DNA of 40,206 bases from UBA6264 sp964531505. GTDB taxonomy: Bacteria; Patescibacteriota; Patescibacteriia; UBA2591; UBA6264. The notes beneath the pieces were generated by a model. It saw nothing but the letters and a program-made list of their open reading frames with translations. It made no database searches and was not told where the DNA came from. This document shows positions 17,001-24,750 of this stretch, piece by piece (positions within the stretch are counted from its first letter, which is position 1; each line of letters begins with the position of its first letter). The DNA lies in the NCBI GenBank assembly GCA_964531505.1, contig CAZHDT010000004.1, positions 1-40,206 on the forward strand, read 5' to 3'. Position numbers and translations under genes: made by a program.

Positions 17001-17261
17001 AGTTAAGGGCGCTTCGTATGTTAAATTTCTATTTTTACTAATGATTTCGTCAAACTTTGGAGCACCCAAAGAACAGTCTAAAAAATGCAACTCAAAATTC
17101 TTTCCCACGGCATCTTCAATTGGAGAAAATTCCTTGATTAATTCCTTAATCCCTTGTTTTAAAAACCAATAATAAGAATCTTTTTGGATTAGAGTTAAGT
17201 CCGGAAGTTCAAAATTGGGGCGGGACTCGGGAAAATATTTTCTTTCTTTTTTAAAAGACAT
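14058..17261 (-). CDS. rpoB: RNA polymerase subunit beta
   Basis: The start is ATG 17261 ([20 protein letters not shown], 1067 residues). An in-frame upstream TTG at 17294 would add 11 hydrophobic residues coded by the leader and is unlikely. Conserved landmarks are the [17 protein letters not shown] segment, the rifampicin-pocket region [20 protein letters not shown], the [15 protein letters not shown] segment, the beta flap, [17 protein letters not shown] and the C-terminal [20 protein letters not shown] clamp region. The rifampicin pocket differs from E. coli at positions equivalent to Ser531 (Thr) and Leu533 (Ala). It is the first gene of an rpoB-rpoC-ftsK series with its own promoter and a hairpin leader. 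Confidence 0.98.
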   Translation of the reverse strand: [1067 protein letters not shown]

Positions 17262-17292
17262 AAAAAATAAGATAAAAATATTTTTTAGAGAC

Positions 17293-17320
17293 AAAAAAAC
17301 CTAGGAAAGATATCTTTCCT
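17293..17320 (-). promoter_or_regulatory. terminator-like hairpin in the rpoB leader
   Basis: An 18-bp perfect palindrome AGGAAAGATATCTTTCCT (17303-17320) is followed on the minus strand by AGG and seven T residues (17299-17293). It lies about 75 nt downstream of the predicted transcription start and 32 nt before the rpoB ATG. A stem plus T-run at this place is the layout of an attenuator. No alternative anti-terminator stem is obvious. Confidence 0.6.
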
Positions 17321-17400
17321 AAAAAATACAGATTTATTTAAATTTTTTATATAAAATAGATTTGAAATATAAAAGATTAATCTAAATTAATTGTTTTATT

Positions 17401-17429
17401 ACAATAACAGAAACGGTGTTTTTTGTCAA
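17401..17429 (-). promoter_or_regulatory. rpoBC promoter
   Basis: On the minus strand, TTGACA (17429-17424) and TATTGT (17406-17401) have a 17-bp spacer. The predicted start near 17394 gives a leader of about 130 nt before rpoB, holding the hairpin at 17303-17320. Just upstream (about 17488-17510) are two DnaA-box-like TCCACA motifs of unknown meaning. Confidence 0.65.
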
Positions 17430-17508
17430 GAAATTTTTTAAAATTTTAACCTATACTTTTCCTCTTATTTAAGCCAAAAAATAAAGTTTTCCACATTTAA
17501 TCCACAGG

Positions 17509-18807
17509 CTACATTTTTTTTAAAAAATCTTTTACAATTTTTCTATCATCCCATGGTATTTTTTCCCCTTTCGGGCCCATTAACCACGGTTCACATCCTT
17601 TTCCTGTAATAATAACTAAATCTCCCGGTTCAGCCATCCTTAAAGCTTTTTCAATCGCTTCTTTTCTGTCTAAGATTTTAATGACTTTTTTGCTTTTTAT
17701 GCCATGGATTATTTCATCTATAATTTTTTGCGAATTTTCATCATAGGGGTCTTCATTGGTCACAATTATTTCATCTCCGTATTTTTCTGCCAACGCGCCC
17801 ATCACCGGCCTCTTCCATTTATCTCTTCCTCCCCCGGCTGAACCTAAAACACAAATCATTTTTCTATTAACCAATGGTTTTAAAGTCTGATAAACTTTTT
17901 CTAAAGAATCCGGCAAATGAGCGTAATCAACAATAACAGTAAAAGGATTTTTTAAAATTATTTCCATTCTGCCAGGCATACTTTCAACTTGTTTTAAAGC
18001 CTGAGCGCAAATTTCCAAAGGAATATTTTGTGATAAAGCGACGCTAATCGCGCTTAAAGCGTTATAAATATTAAATTCTCCTAAAAGATTTAATTTAAAG
18101 TCAATTTCTTTGACTTTAAAGCTTGTTTGATTTGAATTTAATAAAACCCCGTCTGCCTTAATTAAATTAAGGTCATCTCTATTTTCTTGATTAATAATGG
18201 TGAAACCGTATTTTTGATCTGCCGGGAATTTTAAAAAATATTCTTTAGATTGATCGTCAAAATTAACAATGCTAATTTTTTCAATTAACTTTCCGTTGAT
18301 AATTTTTTTTCTTTTTTTTGCCAAATGAAAAAATAATTTCTCCTTAGCTTGACGATATTTTTCAAAACCGCCATGAGATTCAAGATGTTCTGGAAAAAGA
18401 TTTAAAAAAACCGCAACATCATAATTTATTCCCAAATGACGGAATTGTTTTATTCCCTCCGAGCTGGTTTCAATAATGGCATAACGACAACCAGATTGAA
18501 ACATCTTTTTTAAAAATTTTTGCAAGGCAAATCGCCCCAACATCGTCATTTTCTTTTTATTTTCCCATTCTTGATCGCCTATTTTAAAATTAAAAGTCGT
18601 TGATAAACCAACTTTAAATCCAGCCTGTTCTAAAATCTTTCCAATTAAATTGACCGCCGTTGATTTTCCAGCGGTACCAGTTACTCCAATTACAATCATT
18701 TTTTCGCTTGGCCAACCGTAAAACAAGGTGGCAAAGTATGCTAAAAACCAATGATAAATAGAAAAAATTTTCAGTGGGATTATTTTTTTGAGAAATGACT
18801 TTATCAT
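17509..18807 (-). CDS. short MurE-like Mur ligase
   Basis: The ATG at 18807 (432 residues) is preferred because the longer frame runs through the tRNA gene. The central domain has the P-loop GVTGTAGKST (ending at 50), ETSSEGIKQF, and FLNLFPEHLESHGG with the MurE-like DHLxxHG equivalent. The C-terminal domain shows DYAHLPDSLEKVY, GSAGGGRDKWKRPVMG, TNEDPYDEN and GKGCEPW…PWDDRKIV, all positions typical of MurE. MurE adds the third amino acid to UDP-MurNAc-dipeptide. The usual roughly 90-residue N-terminal UDP-binding domain is missing and replaced by a 40-residue basic/hydrophobic segment (YHWFLAYFATLFYGW). The DNPR motif specific for meso-diaminopimelate reads EDPY, so substrate is uncertain. 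It lies after tRNA-Arg and before the rpoB promoter. Confidence 0.8.
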   Translation of the reverse strand: MIKSFLKKIIPLKIFSIYHWFLAYFATLFYGWPSEKMIVIGVTGTAGKSTAVNLIGKILEQAGFKVGLSTTFNFKIGDQEWENKKKMTMLGRFALQKFLKKMFQSGCRYAIIETSSEGIKQFRHLGINYDVAVFLNLFPEHLESHGGFEKYRQAKEKLFFHLAKKRKKIINGKLIEKISIVNFDDQSKEYFLKFPADQKYGFTIINQENRDDLNLIKADGVLLNSNQTSFKVKEIDFKLNLLGEFNIYNALSAISVALSQNIPLEICAQALKQVESMPGRMEIILKNPFTVIVDYAHLPDSLEKVYQTLKPLVNRKMICVLGSAGGGRDKWKRPVMGALAEKYGDEIIVTNEDPYDENSQKIIDEIIHGIKSKKVIKILDRKEAIEKALRMAEPGDLVIITGKGCEPWLMGPKGEKIPWDDRKIVKDFLKKM

Positions 18808-18856
18808 TTTATGTTTTATGATTTTTAAAAAAATAATTATTTTAATTAAGTGATTA

Positions 18857-18931
18857 TGGTGCCCCTGAGAGGAGTCGAACCTCTGTCGCAAGTTCCGGAA
18901 ACTTGCACTTTATCCGTTAAGATACAGGGGC
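18857..18931 (-). tRNA. tRNA-Arg (anticodon CCG)
   Basis: A full cloverleaf can be folded: acceptor GCCCCTG/CAGGGGC, a D-arm TCTT…AAGT with one mismatch, anticodon stem CAAGT/ACTTG with loop TTCCGGA (anticodon CCG, reading CGG), T-arm AGAGG-TTCGACT-CCTCT, discriminator A. The 3' CCA is encoded in the DNA (18859-18857). It sits between scpB and the Mur ligase, transcribed with them or from its own promoter. 75 nt in total. Confidence 0.95.
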
Positions 18932-18990
18932 GAAAAATAAAAAAAACATAATCTATTTCCCTAAACAGAAAAAATCGGGGATAGTCTCTA

Positions 18991-19557
18991 TTAAAATTCT
19001 TCGTCTCCTAATGAGGATAAAGGATTTTCATTATTCAATTTATGATAATTAGGAAGCTCTTTTATTTCATTAATCCCCAAATATTTAAGAAAATCAAGGC
19101 TAATACAATAAGACTTGTCTTCTATTTGATCAGATTCATTTTGAGCTATTTCTTTAATTAACCCTCTGATGATAAGGTTTCTCAAAATAATAGTACAATT
19201 AACTCCCCTTACTTGCTCTAATTCACTTTTTCTGATTGGGCCACGATAAGCAATAATAGATAATGTTTCCAAAGAAGCCGGAGTTAATTCCTGATTAACT
19301 TCTTGCTTTAAAAATTTTTGAATCAAAGGACCATAATTGGAATTTGTGACCATTTGATATTCCTGATTATCTTGAATAATTTTAATTCCACTTTCTCTAT
19401 TTTGATAATCATCAATTAATTGATTTAAAGGTTCTTCAATTTCCTCAATTTTTCGACCGCAAAATTTAGCTAATTCAGTTTTATTTAAAGAACGATTAGC
19501 AATAAAAAATAAGGCCTCCAAAGCTGATTTTAAATTAAAATTTTGTTGTTCTTCCAT
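18991..19557 (-). CDS. scpB: segregation and condensation protein B
   Basis: The 188-residue protein has the two winged-helix domains of ScpB: LKSALEALFFIANRSLNKTE at the start and, in the second, ELTPASLETLSIIAYRGPIR followed by KSELEQVRGVNCTIILRNLI, the family's most conserved block. ScpB dimers bind ScpA and the SMC ATPase to compact and segregate the chromosome. It follows scpA by 54 nt. smc itself is not in the window. Confidence 0.95.
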   Translation of the reverse strand: MEEQQNFNLKSALEALFFIANRSLNKTELAKFCGRKIEEIEEPLNQLIDDYQNRESGIKIIQDNQEYQMVTNSNYGPLIQKFLKQEVNQELTPASLETLSIIAYRGPIRKSELEQVRGVNCTIILRNLIIRGLIKEIAQNESDQIEDKSYCISLDFLKYLGINEIKELPNYHKLNNENPLSSLGDEEF

Positions 19558-19611
19558 TTTAAGATAAATGAATTTAATTTATTTAATTTTTTAAAAAATT
19601 TATAGTTTATT

Positions 19612-20325
19612 TTAGGAACTTTTATGAATTCTAGAAATAATAATATCTTCAAATAACCCGGCCTGTTGAATATAAATTTCTTTTCTTTTAGCCAATTCTA
19701 AAGTAGCGAGAAATAAACCAACTTGATCGGGTTTTTGCTTTCCTTTAATCAAAGAATTAAAAATAACCTCTTTCTTTTCTTTTAAACTTTTTAACAACTC
19801 GCCGATTTTTTCTTTTAAAGAAATAAATTTTCTTTTAAATGTTTTTTGTTTAAATTTTATTTGGCGAATTAGATTTTCAAAAAAATTATTAAAATATTTT
19901 TCCAAGGTATGTGAACTAACTTTTACTTCCTGAGAAAAATTGGGGATAATTTCCAAGGGAATTTTATCTCGACTAAAAGACCGCTTTGAATTTTTAACCA
20001 AATTTTCCACTTCCCTGGACGCAAGAACATATTGCTGATAAATCTTTAACTGTTTTACCAAATCTTCTTCGTCGTCTTTTTCTTCTTCATTATTAATTTG
20101 CGGAAGTAAGGCACGAGATTTTATTAAAATCAATTTAGCGGCGATTTCTAAAAAATCCGCTAATTCCTTAGAACTGATTTCTTTTAATTCCTTTAAATAA
20201 TTTAAAAAATCATCTGCCACTCGCGCCAAAGAAATTTCCGTAATATCAAGCTCTTGCTTTTCGATGAGTTGAAGAAGTAAATGAAATGGTCCTTGGAAAC
20301 TTTCGGTTTTGATTTGATATGACAT
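19612..20325 (-). CDS. scpA: segregation and condensation protein A (kleisin)
   Basis: ScpA is the kleisin subunit bridging SMC heads. The 237-residue sequence starts with FQGPFHLLLQLIEKQELDIT, the hallmark N-terminal block, followed by LADFLEIAAKLILIKSRALL (SMC-neck-binding helices). The C-terminal winged helix (FLATLELAKRKEIYIQQ, FEDIIISR) is also present. Its ATG lies one base after the alaS stop (TAA-T-ATG), indicating translational coupling in an alaS-scpA-scpB unit. Confidence 0.95.
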   Translation of the reverse strand: MSYQIKTESFQGPFHLLLQLIEKQELDITEISLARVADDFLNYLKELKEISSKELADFLEIAAKLILIKSRALLPQINNEEEKDDEEDLVKQLKIYQQYVLASREVENLVKNSKRSFSRDKIPLEIIPNFSQEVKVSSHTLEKYFNNFFENLIRQIKFKQKTFKRKFISLKEKIGELLKSLKEKKEVIFNSLIKGKQKPDQVGLFLATLELAKRKEIYIQQAGLFEDIIISRIHKSS

Positions 20326-20326
20326 A

Positions 20327-22123
20327 TTATTTTATTAAAATCGCTTTAATTCTTCTTACTCCAGCGCCACTCGCCTTTTCTTTAATAATCTTGAATTCTC
20401 CTAACTCTTTGGTATTTTTAGCATGCGGTCCAGCGCAAATTTCTTTTGAAAATTCGCCGATAGAATAAACTCTTACTTTTTCCGGATACTTTTCTTTAAA
20501 AAACGCTAAAGCACCTGAATTAATGGCTTCTAAATAAGACATTTCTTCCATTTTTATTTCCAAATTTTCTTTTATTTTTTCATTAACGATTTGCTCCACT
20601 CTTTTAATATCTGATTCCGTCATTTTTTGCTGATGAGTAAAATCAAATCTTATCCGTTCCTGGGTCAAATCTGAACCGGCTTGCTGAACATGGTCTCCTA
20701 AAACCAAACGCAAAGCTTGATGTAAAAGATGAGTGGCGCTATGGTGGGGCGCAACTTGTTCTCCCCATTCCCCCACTCCTCCGAATTTACTTTTAACTCC
20801 GGCTCGAGAAATATTTTGATGTTTTTTAAATCTTTTTTGAAAAGATTCATCATCAATTTTTAAATTATTTTCTATTGCAATTTCTTTAGTTAATTCCAAG
20901 GGAAAACCATAAGTATCATAAAGATGAAAAACTATTTCCGGTTCTAAATAATCTTTTTTCTCCAATAAACTTTCTTGAATAACTTTTTTAATCTTTTTTA
21001 AACCTTGATTCAGCGTTTGATTGAATTTTTCCTGTTCATCTCGAATAATGGTTAAAATTTCATTTTGTTTTTTAGCTAAATCGGGATAAATATTTTGATA
21101 AAGGTTAATCACCACTTTAGCTAAAATAATCAAAAAATCTTTTTCCATTTCCATTGAACGCCCATATCTCATCGCCCGCCTGATAATTCTTCTTAAAACA
21201 TAACCTCTATCTTCTTTGCTGGGCATTACTCCATCCGCAATTAAAAAACACGCCCCCCTAATATGATCAGCAATTATTCTGCTTTCTTTACTATCCTCTA
21301 AATTATTTTTAAGAGAAATTTCTTTTATTTTTTCCATGATAGGTAAAAATAAATCAGTTTGATAATCTGATTTCTTATTTTGTAAAATACAAATTAATCT
21401 TTCTAAACCAGCGCCGGTATCAATATTTTTATTTATTAACTTTTTAAAGTGACCATCTTTATCTTTATTATATTCCATAAAAACTAAATTCCAAATTTCA
21501 ACAAACCTTCCACATCCGCAATTGGGTCCGCAATTCTCTAAAAGACAAGTCTTTTTTTGAAATTCTTTTCCTAGGTCATAATGTATTTCTGAACAAGGAC
21601 CGCATGGACCAAAAGCACCGACCGGGCCCCAAAAATTATCTTCAATTCCAAATGATTTTATTTTTTCCTTAGCAATGCCATTATTTTGCCAAATATCTTC
21701 TGCTTCAGAATCATAAGGAATTTTTTCTCCTAAATTTGATTCAAACCCCTTAAAAATTGTCACCCAAAGTCTGTCTTTTTCTAATTGGCATTCATTGATT
21801 AAAAATTCCAAAGACCATGCAATCGCTTCTTTTTTAAAATAATCACCAAAAGACCAATTGCCTAACATTTCGAAAAAAGTATGATGAAATTCATCACCCA
21901 CCTCGTCAATATCAGAAGTGCGAAAACATTTCTGAACAGAACAGGCGCGAGAATAAGGAGGCTCTGCTTCTCCGCTTAAATATGGAACAAATTGTTGCAT
22001 ACCAGCGGAAGTAAAAAGGGCGGTTGGGTCAGCCGGAATAAGAGAAGCTGATTTAACAATCTGATGAGATTTATTTTTAAAAAACTCAATAAAGTTTTTC
22101 CTAATTATTTCTCCTTTTATCAT
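20327..22123 (-). CDS. alaS: alanyl-tRNA synthetase, short form
   Basis: The 598-residue enzyme charges tRNA-Ala. Class II core motifs are near the start (FTSAGMQQFVPYLSGEAEPP, then CFRTSDIDEVGDEFHHTFFE and MLGNWSFGDYFKKEAI) and motif 3 follows (NIDTGAGLERL). A tRNA-interacting helical region (DHIRGACFLIADGVMPS, RRIIRRAMRYGR) leads to the editing domain with zinc ligands in HHSATH (HxxxH) and CAGPH (CxxxH). The protein ends just after GAGVRRIKAI, so the oligomerisation and C-Ala domains of typical 870-residue AlaS are absent. This short architecture is known from reduced lineages including CPR. It lies 7 nt after the flippase-like gene. Confidence 0.96.
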   Translation of the reverse strand: MIKGEIIRKNFIEFFKNKSHQIVKSASLIPADPTALFTSAGMQQFVPYLSGEAEPPYSRACSVQKCFRTSDIDEVGDEFHHTFFEMLGNWSFGDYFKKEAIAWSLEFLINECQLEKDRLWVTIFKGFESNLGEKIPYDSEAEDIWQNNGIAKEKIKSFGIEDNFWGPVGAFGPCGPCSEIHYDLGKEFQKKTCLLENCGPNCGCGRFVEIWNLVFMEYNKDKDGHFKKLINKNIDTGAGLERLICILQNKKSDYQTDLFLPIMEKIKEISLKNNLEDSKESRIIADHIRGACFLIADGVMPSKEDRGYVLRRIIRRAMRYGRSMEMEKDFLIILAKVVINLYQNIYPDLAKKQNEILTIIRDEQEKFNQTLNQGLKKIKKVIQESLLEKKDYLEPEIVFHLYDTYGFPLELTKEIAIENNLKIDDESFQKRFKKHQNISRAGVKSKFGGVGEWGEQVAPHHSATHLLHQALRLVLGDHVQQAGSDLTQERIRFDFTHQQKMTESDIKRVEQIVNEKIKENLEIKMEEMSYLEAINSGALAFFKEKYPEKVRVYSIGEFSKEICAGPHAKNTKELGEFKIIKEKASGAGVRRIKAILIK

Positions 22124-22130
22124 AAATATC

Positions 22131-23141
22131 TTAATTATTTTTGTTTTTTAAATTTGTTGTTAAAAGTTGAAAAAATCGATGAGTAAAATAATAAAGAATA
22201 ATTAAAACTCCAGCCAAAACAAGAATAAGGTCAAGAAAACGTAGCATTAAAGTAAGACTAAACCCTGTTTCCGGGCTTAAACCGGAAATTTGAAAACCAA
22301 GAATATTTGCCGCTTCAAATACTCCTAATCCGGCAGGGATTGGCACTAAAGTAGCAAATAAATTTAATATTTTTACTAAAATTCCATTAAAAAACGAACA
22401 ATATTCCCCTAAAAATTTAACAAAAACACTTATTTGAATTGCCCCGGCTAAAAAAGTAGAACAAGATAATATTATTCCTTGAAAAGTTTCTTTGGGATAA
22501 TTTTTAAAAAAATTGAGGGTGCCATTTTTAATTATTTCAAAACTTTCTGCTAAATTATTTCCCTGATTTAACTTATCTAAATGAAAAAACTTAATCAAGC
22601 GATCCATTTTTTTATTTGATTTTAAAAGCTGTAAAATCAAATATATTAAAAAAAGGGTAGAAAATCCTATTAGAAAAAAAAGGAAAGCAATAAAAAATTT
22701 TTTTTGAAAGAAAAGGATAAAAACCCCCAAAAAAGCAAATACTCCAAAAGCGGTGATATCAATTAAACGGTCTATCACAACTGAAGTTATTCCTTGACTA
22801 ACCGGCATTCCTATTTTTTTCTTTAAAACAAAAATTCTTATCACTTCCCCTCCGTAACGGATTCCCGGCGTTAAATAACTTAAAGACATTTCCGCCAACC
22901 GCGACCCAAAAAGCATTCTGTATGATAATCCTTTATATCCTATCGATTTTAAAGCTAATTGCCAGCGCATTACCCAAGCAAAAAGACGATAAAAACCCAA
23001 AAGAAAAAGAACGGTTACCTGCCGCCAATTTAAAAATTTAAATCGAAAAAATATTTCTTTAAATTCAAATTGTTGATATATCCAAACAAAAAGGCTAAAA
23101 CCAAGTAACAAAGAAATACTGAAAATAATAAATTTCTTCAT
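22131..23141 (-). CDS. LPG-synthase-type integral membrane protein (flippase-like, UPF0104)
   Basis: The 336-residue protein is almost entirely hydrophobic, with about seven or eight membrane helices. It carries the family pattern RLAEMSLSYLTPGIRYGGEV near residue 90, GITSVVIDRLIDITAFGVF, and near the C-terminus ATLVPIPAGLGVFEAANILG. Homologues are the membrane half of MprF (lysyl-phosphatidylglycerol synthase), and stand-alone forms are thought to move or modify lipids or lipid-linked sugars. No aminoacyl-transferase domain is attached. Its placement between the VirD4-like gene and alaS says nothing firm about substrate. Confidence 0.82.
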   Translation of the reverse strand: MKKFIIFSISLLLGFSLFVWIYQQFEFKEIFFRFKFLNWRQVTVLFLLGFYRLFAWVMRWQLALKSIGYKGLSYRMLFGSRLAEMSLSYLTPGIRYGGEVIRIFVLKKKIGMPVSQGITSVVIDRLIDITAFGVFAFLGVFILFFQKKFFIAFLFFLIGFSTLFLIYLILQLLKSNKKMDRLIKFFHLDKLNQGNNLAESFEIIKNGTLNFFKNYPKETFQGIILSCSTFLAGAIQISVFVKFLGEYCSFFNGILVKILNLFATLVPIPAGLGVFEAANILGFQISGLSPETGFSLTLMLRFLDLILVLAGVLIILYYFTHRFFQLLTTNLKNKNN

Positions 23142-23153
23142 AAAATTTTAGAA

Positions 23154-24686
23154 TCATTTCTGATTAAAGGAAATTGGTTTTTTCCTTTTTGCCTCATCAA
23201 GAGAAATATTTTTTTTAAAAACATTTTGACTATCTCCTTGGCGCGATTTTTTTAAACATTTTTTACAATAAACGGGACGCACTCCATCAGGAGTAAAAGG
23301 AAGATAAACCGTTGCTCCACAACTATCGCAATTTGCTTCGCATTTATCTTGATAAGTTTGGGGCAATTCTTGACCTTTTTCAATCGACCCGCTCCAACGG
23401 GCAATTTTTTCCTCCACTATCTTTTTAGGCTCTGCGTAACGCTCTCGAGAAATTCTAATAATTTTTTCTCGATTGTCTTCTAAATGACTTAGAGGGGGCA
23501 GGGTTAAAGCGGAAAATGGTTCTGAGGTAATGCCGTCAATCATTAATTTAACATAAATATTATGAGCATCTAAATCAACCAAATCGGTTTCTTCAAAACG
23601 GGGTTGGAATTCTTTAGCTAAAAATTCCGCGTCTTCGGCGCCTACTCGAAAAACAATCATTGTCCCAACGTTGCCAAAAACCGCATCTCGTACCCGAGTG
23701 TTTTCTGACATTAACTGACCAATATATTGATGAGCAATAATTAAATTTAAACGATACTTTCTCGCTTCTGATAAAATATTGGCAAATGATTCGGTGGCAA
23801 AATTTTGAAATTCATCAACATATAGATAAAAATCGTGTCGTTCATTTTCCGGAATATCAATCCTACTCATCGCGGCCATTTGAAGCTTAGTAATCATCAT
23901 CGCTCCCATTAAAGCCGAAGCATCTTCTCCAATTCTTCCTTTTGAAAGGTCCATAATTAAAATCTTTTTTTCGTCCATCACTTGACGCAAACTAATTTTA
24001 GATTTAACTTGGCCGACAATATTTCTAATCAAAGAAGTTGATAAAAATTGGCCAACCTTATTTTGAATAGGCGCAATTGCTTCAGTTCTTAATTTTTCCG
24101 AATATTTTGGATATTCATCAACCCAAAATGATTTAACTACCGGATCACTTAAACGAGAAACCACTTTTTTACGAAATTCATTATCCACTAAAATCTTCAT
24201 AATTCCCAAAAGAGTGCTTCCCGGATATTCTAAAAGGGCTAGAATCGCATTACGCAAGACATATTCCAAACGAGGACCCCAAGAGTCAGCCCAAATCTTT
24301 TTAAAAACACCCACTAATCCGGAAGCAACTAAATGGCGATGCCCAACATCCACTCTTTCCAAAACATTAAAAGCAAATGGATATTCCATGTCTGCGGGAT
24401 TAAAATAAATGACATCATTAATTCGGCTGGCGGGGACAAAATTAAGAGCTTTTTCTGCTAATTCTCCGTGCGGGTCAACAACAGCCAAACCATGGCCCTC
24501 ATGAATATCCTGATAAATCATATTTTCCAAAACCGTAGACTTACCAGTCCCAGTTTTCCCGATAAAATACATATGTTGACGCCGGTCAGCTGTTTTTATC
24601 CCGAATTTTCTTCTAATATTTCGATAATTTGTTTCCGCGAATAAAATAATATTATCTGAAACTTTTTCCTGATTTTGATTTTCCAT
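23154..24686 (-). CDS. VirD4/TraG-like ATPase with C-terminal zinc ribbon
   Basis: The 510-residue protein has Walker A GKTGTGKST (43-51), followed by the VVDPHGELAEKAL and FNPADMEYPFAFNVLE segments, Walker B LYVDEFQNFATESF (about 285-298), and the SEARKYRLNLIIAHQYIGQL block seen in type IV coupling proteins. A C-terminal zinc ribbon has Cys pairs 453/456 (CDSC) and 474/477 (CKKC). There is no N-terminal membrane helix, unlike classical VirD4. No relaxase or other secretion genes are nearby, so conjugation is unproven. A role in DNA uptake, pilus-linked transport or DNA processing is possible. Its promoter suggests an almost leaderless transcript. Confidence 0.82.
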   Translation of the reverse strand: MENQNQEKVSDNIILFAETNYRNIRRKFGIKTADRRQHMYFIGKTGTGKSTVLENMIYQDIHEGHGLAVVDPHGELAEKALNFVPASRINDVIYFNPADMEYPFAFNVLERVDVGHRHLVASGLVGVFKKIWADSWGPRLEYVLRNAILALLEYPGSTLLGIMKILVDNEFRKKVVSRLSDPVVKSFWVDEYPKYSEKLRTEAIAPIQNKVGQFLSTSLIRNIVGQVKSKISLRQVMDEKKILIMDLSKGRIGEDASALMGAMMITKLQMAAMSRIDIPENERHDFYLYVDEFQNFATESFANILSEARKYRLNLIIAHQYIGQLMSENTRVRDAVFGNVGTMIVFRVGAEDAEFLAKEFQPRFEETDLVDLDAHNIYVKLMIDGITSEPFSALTLPPLSHLEDNREKIIRISRERYAEPKKIVEEKIARWSGSIEKGQELPQTYQDKCEANCDSCGATVYLPFTPDGVRPVYCKKCLKKSRQGDSQNVFKKNISLDEAKRKKPISFNQK

Positions 24687-24694
24687 ATCCTTAT

Positions 24695-24721
24695 ATTATA
24701 TCCTATAATAAAGATTGTCAA
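24695..24721 (-). promoter_or_regulatory. promoter of the VirD4-like gene
   Basis: On the minus strand, TTGACA (24721-24716) and a perfect TATAAT (24700-24695) are 15 bp apart, tighter than ideal; an alternative TAATAT gives 17 bp. The predicted start is within a few bases of the ATG at 24686. AAGGAT directly abuts the start codon, too close for a normal Shine-Dalgarno sequence. Confidence 0.55.
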
Positions 24722-24750
24722 TTAAAATTTTTATCATTTTTTCTTGATTT

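Noticed and set aside
18808..18891. N-terminal extension of the Mur ligase
   Set aside because: It is the reverse reading of the tRNA-Arg gene and its flank.
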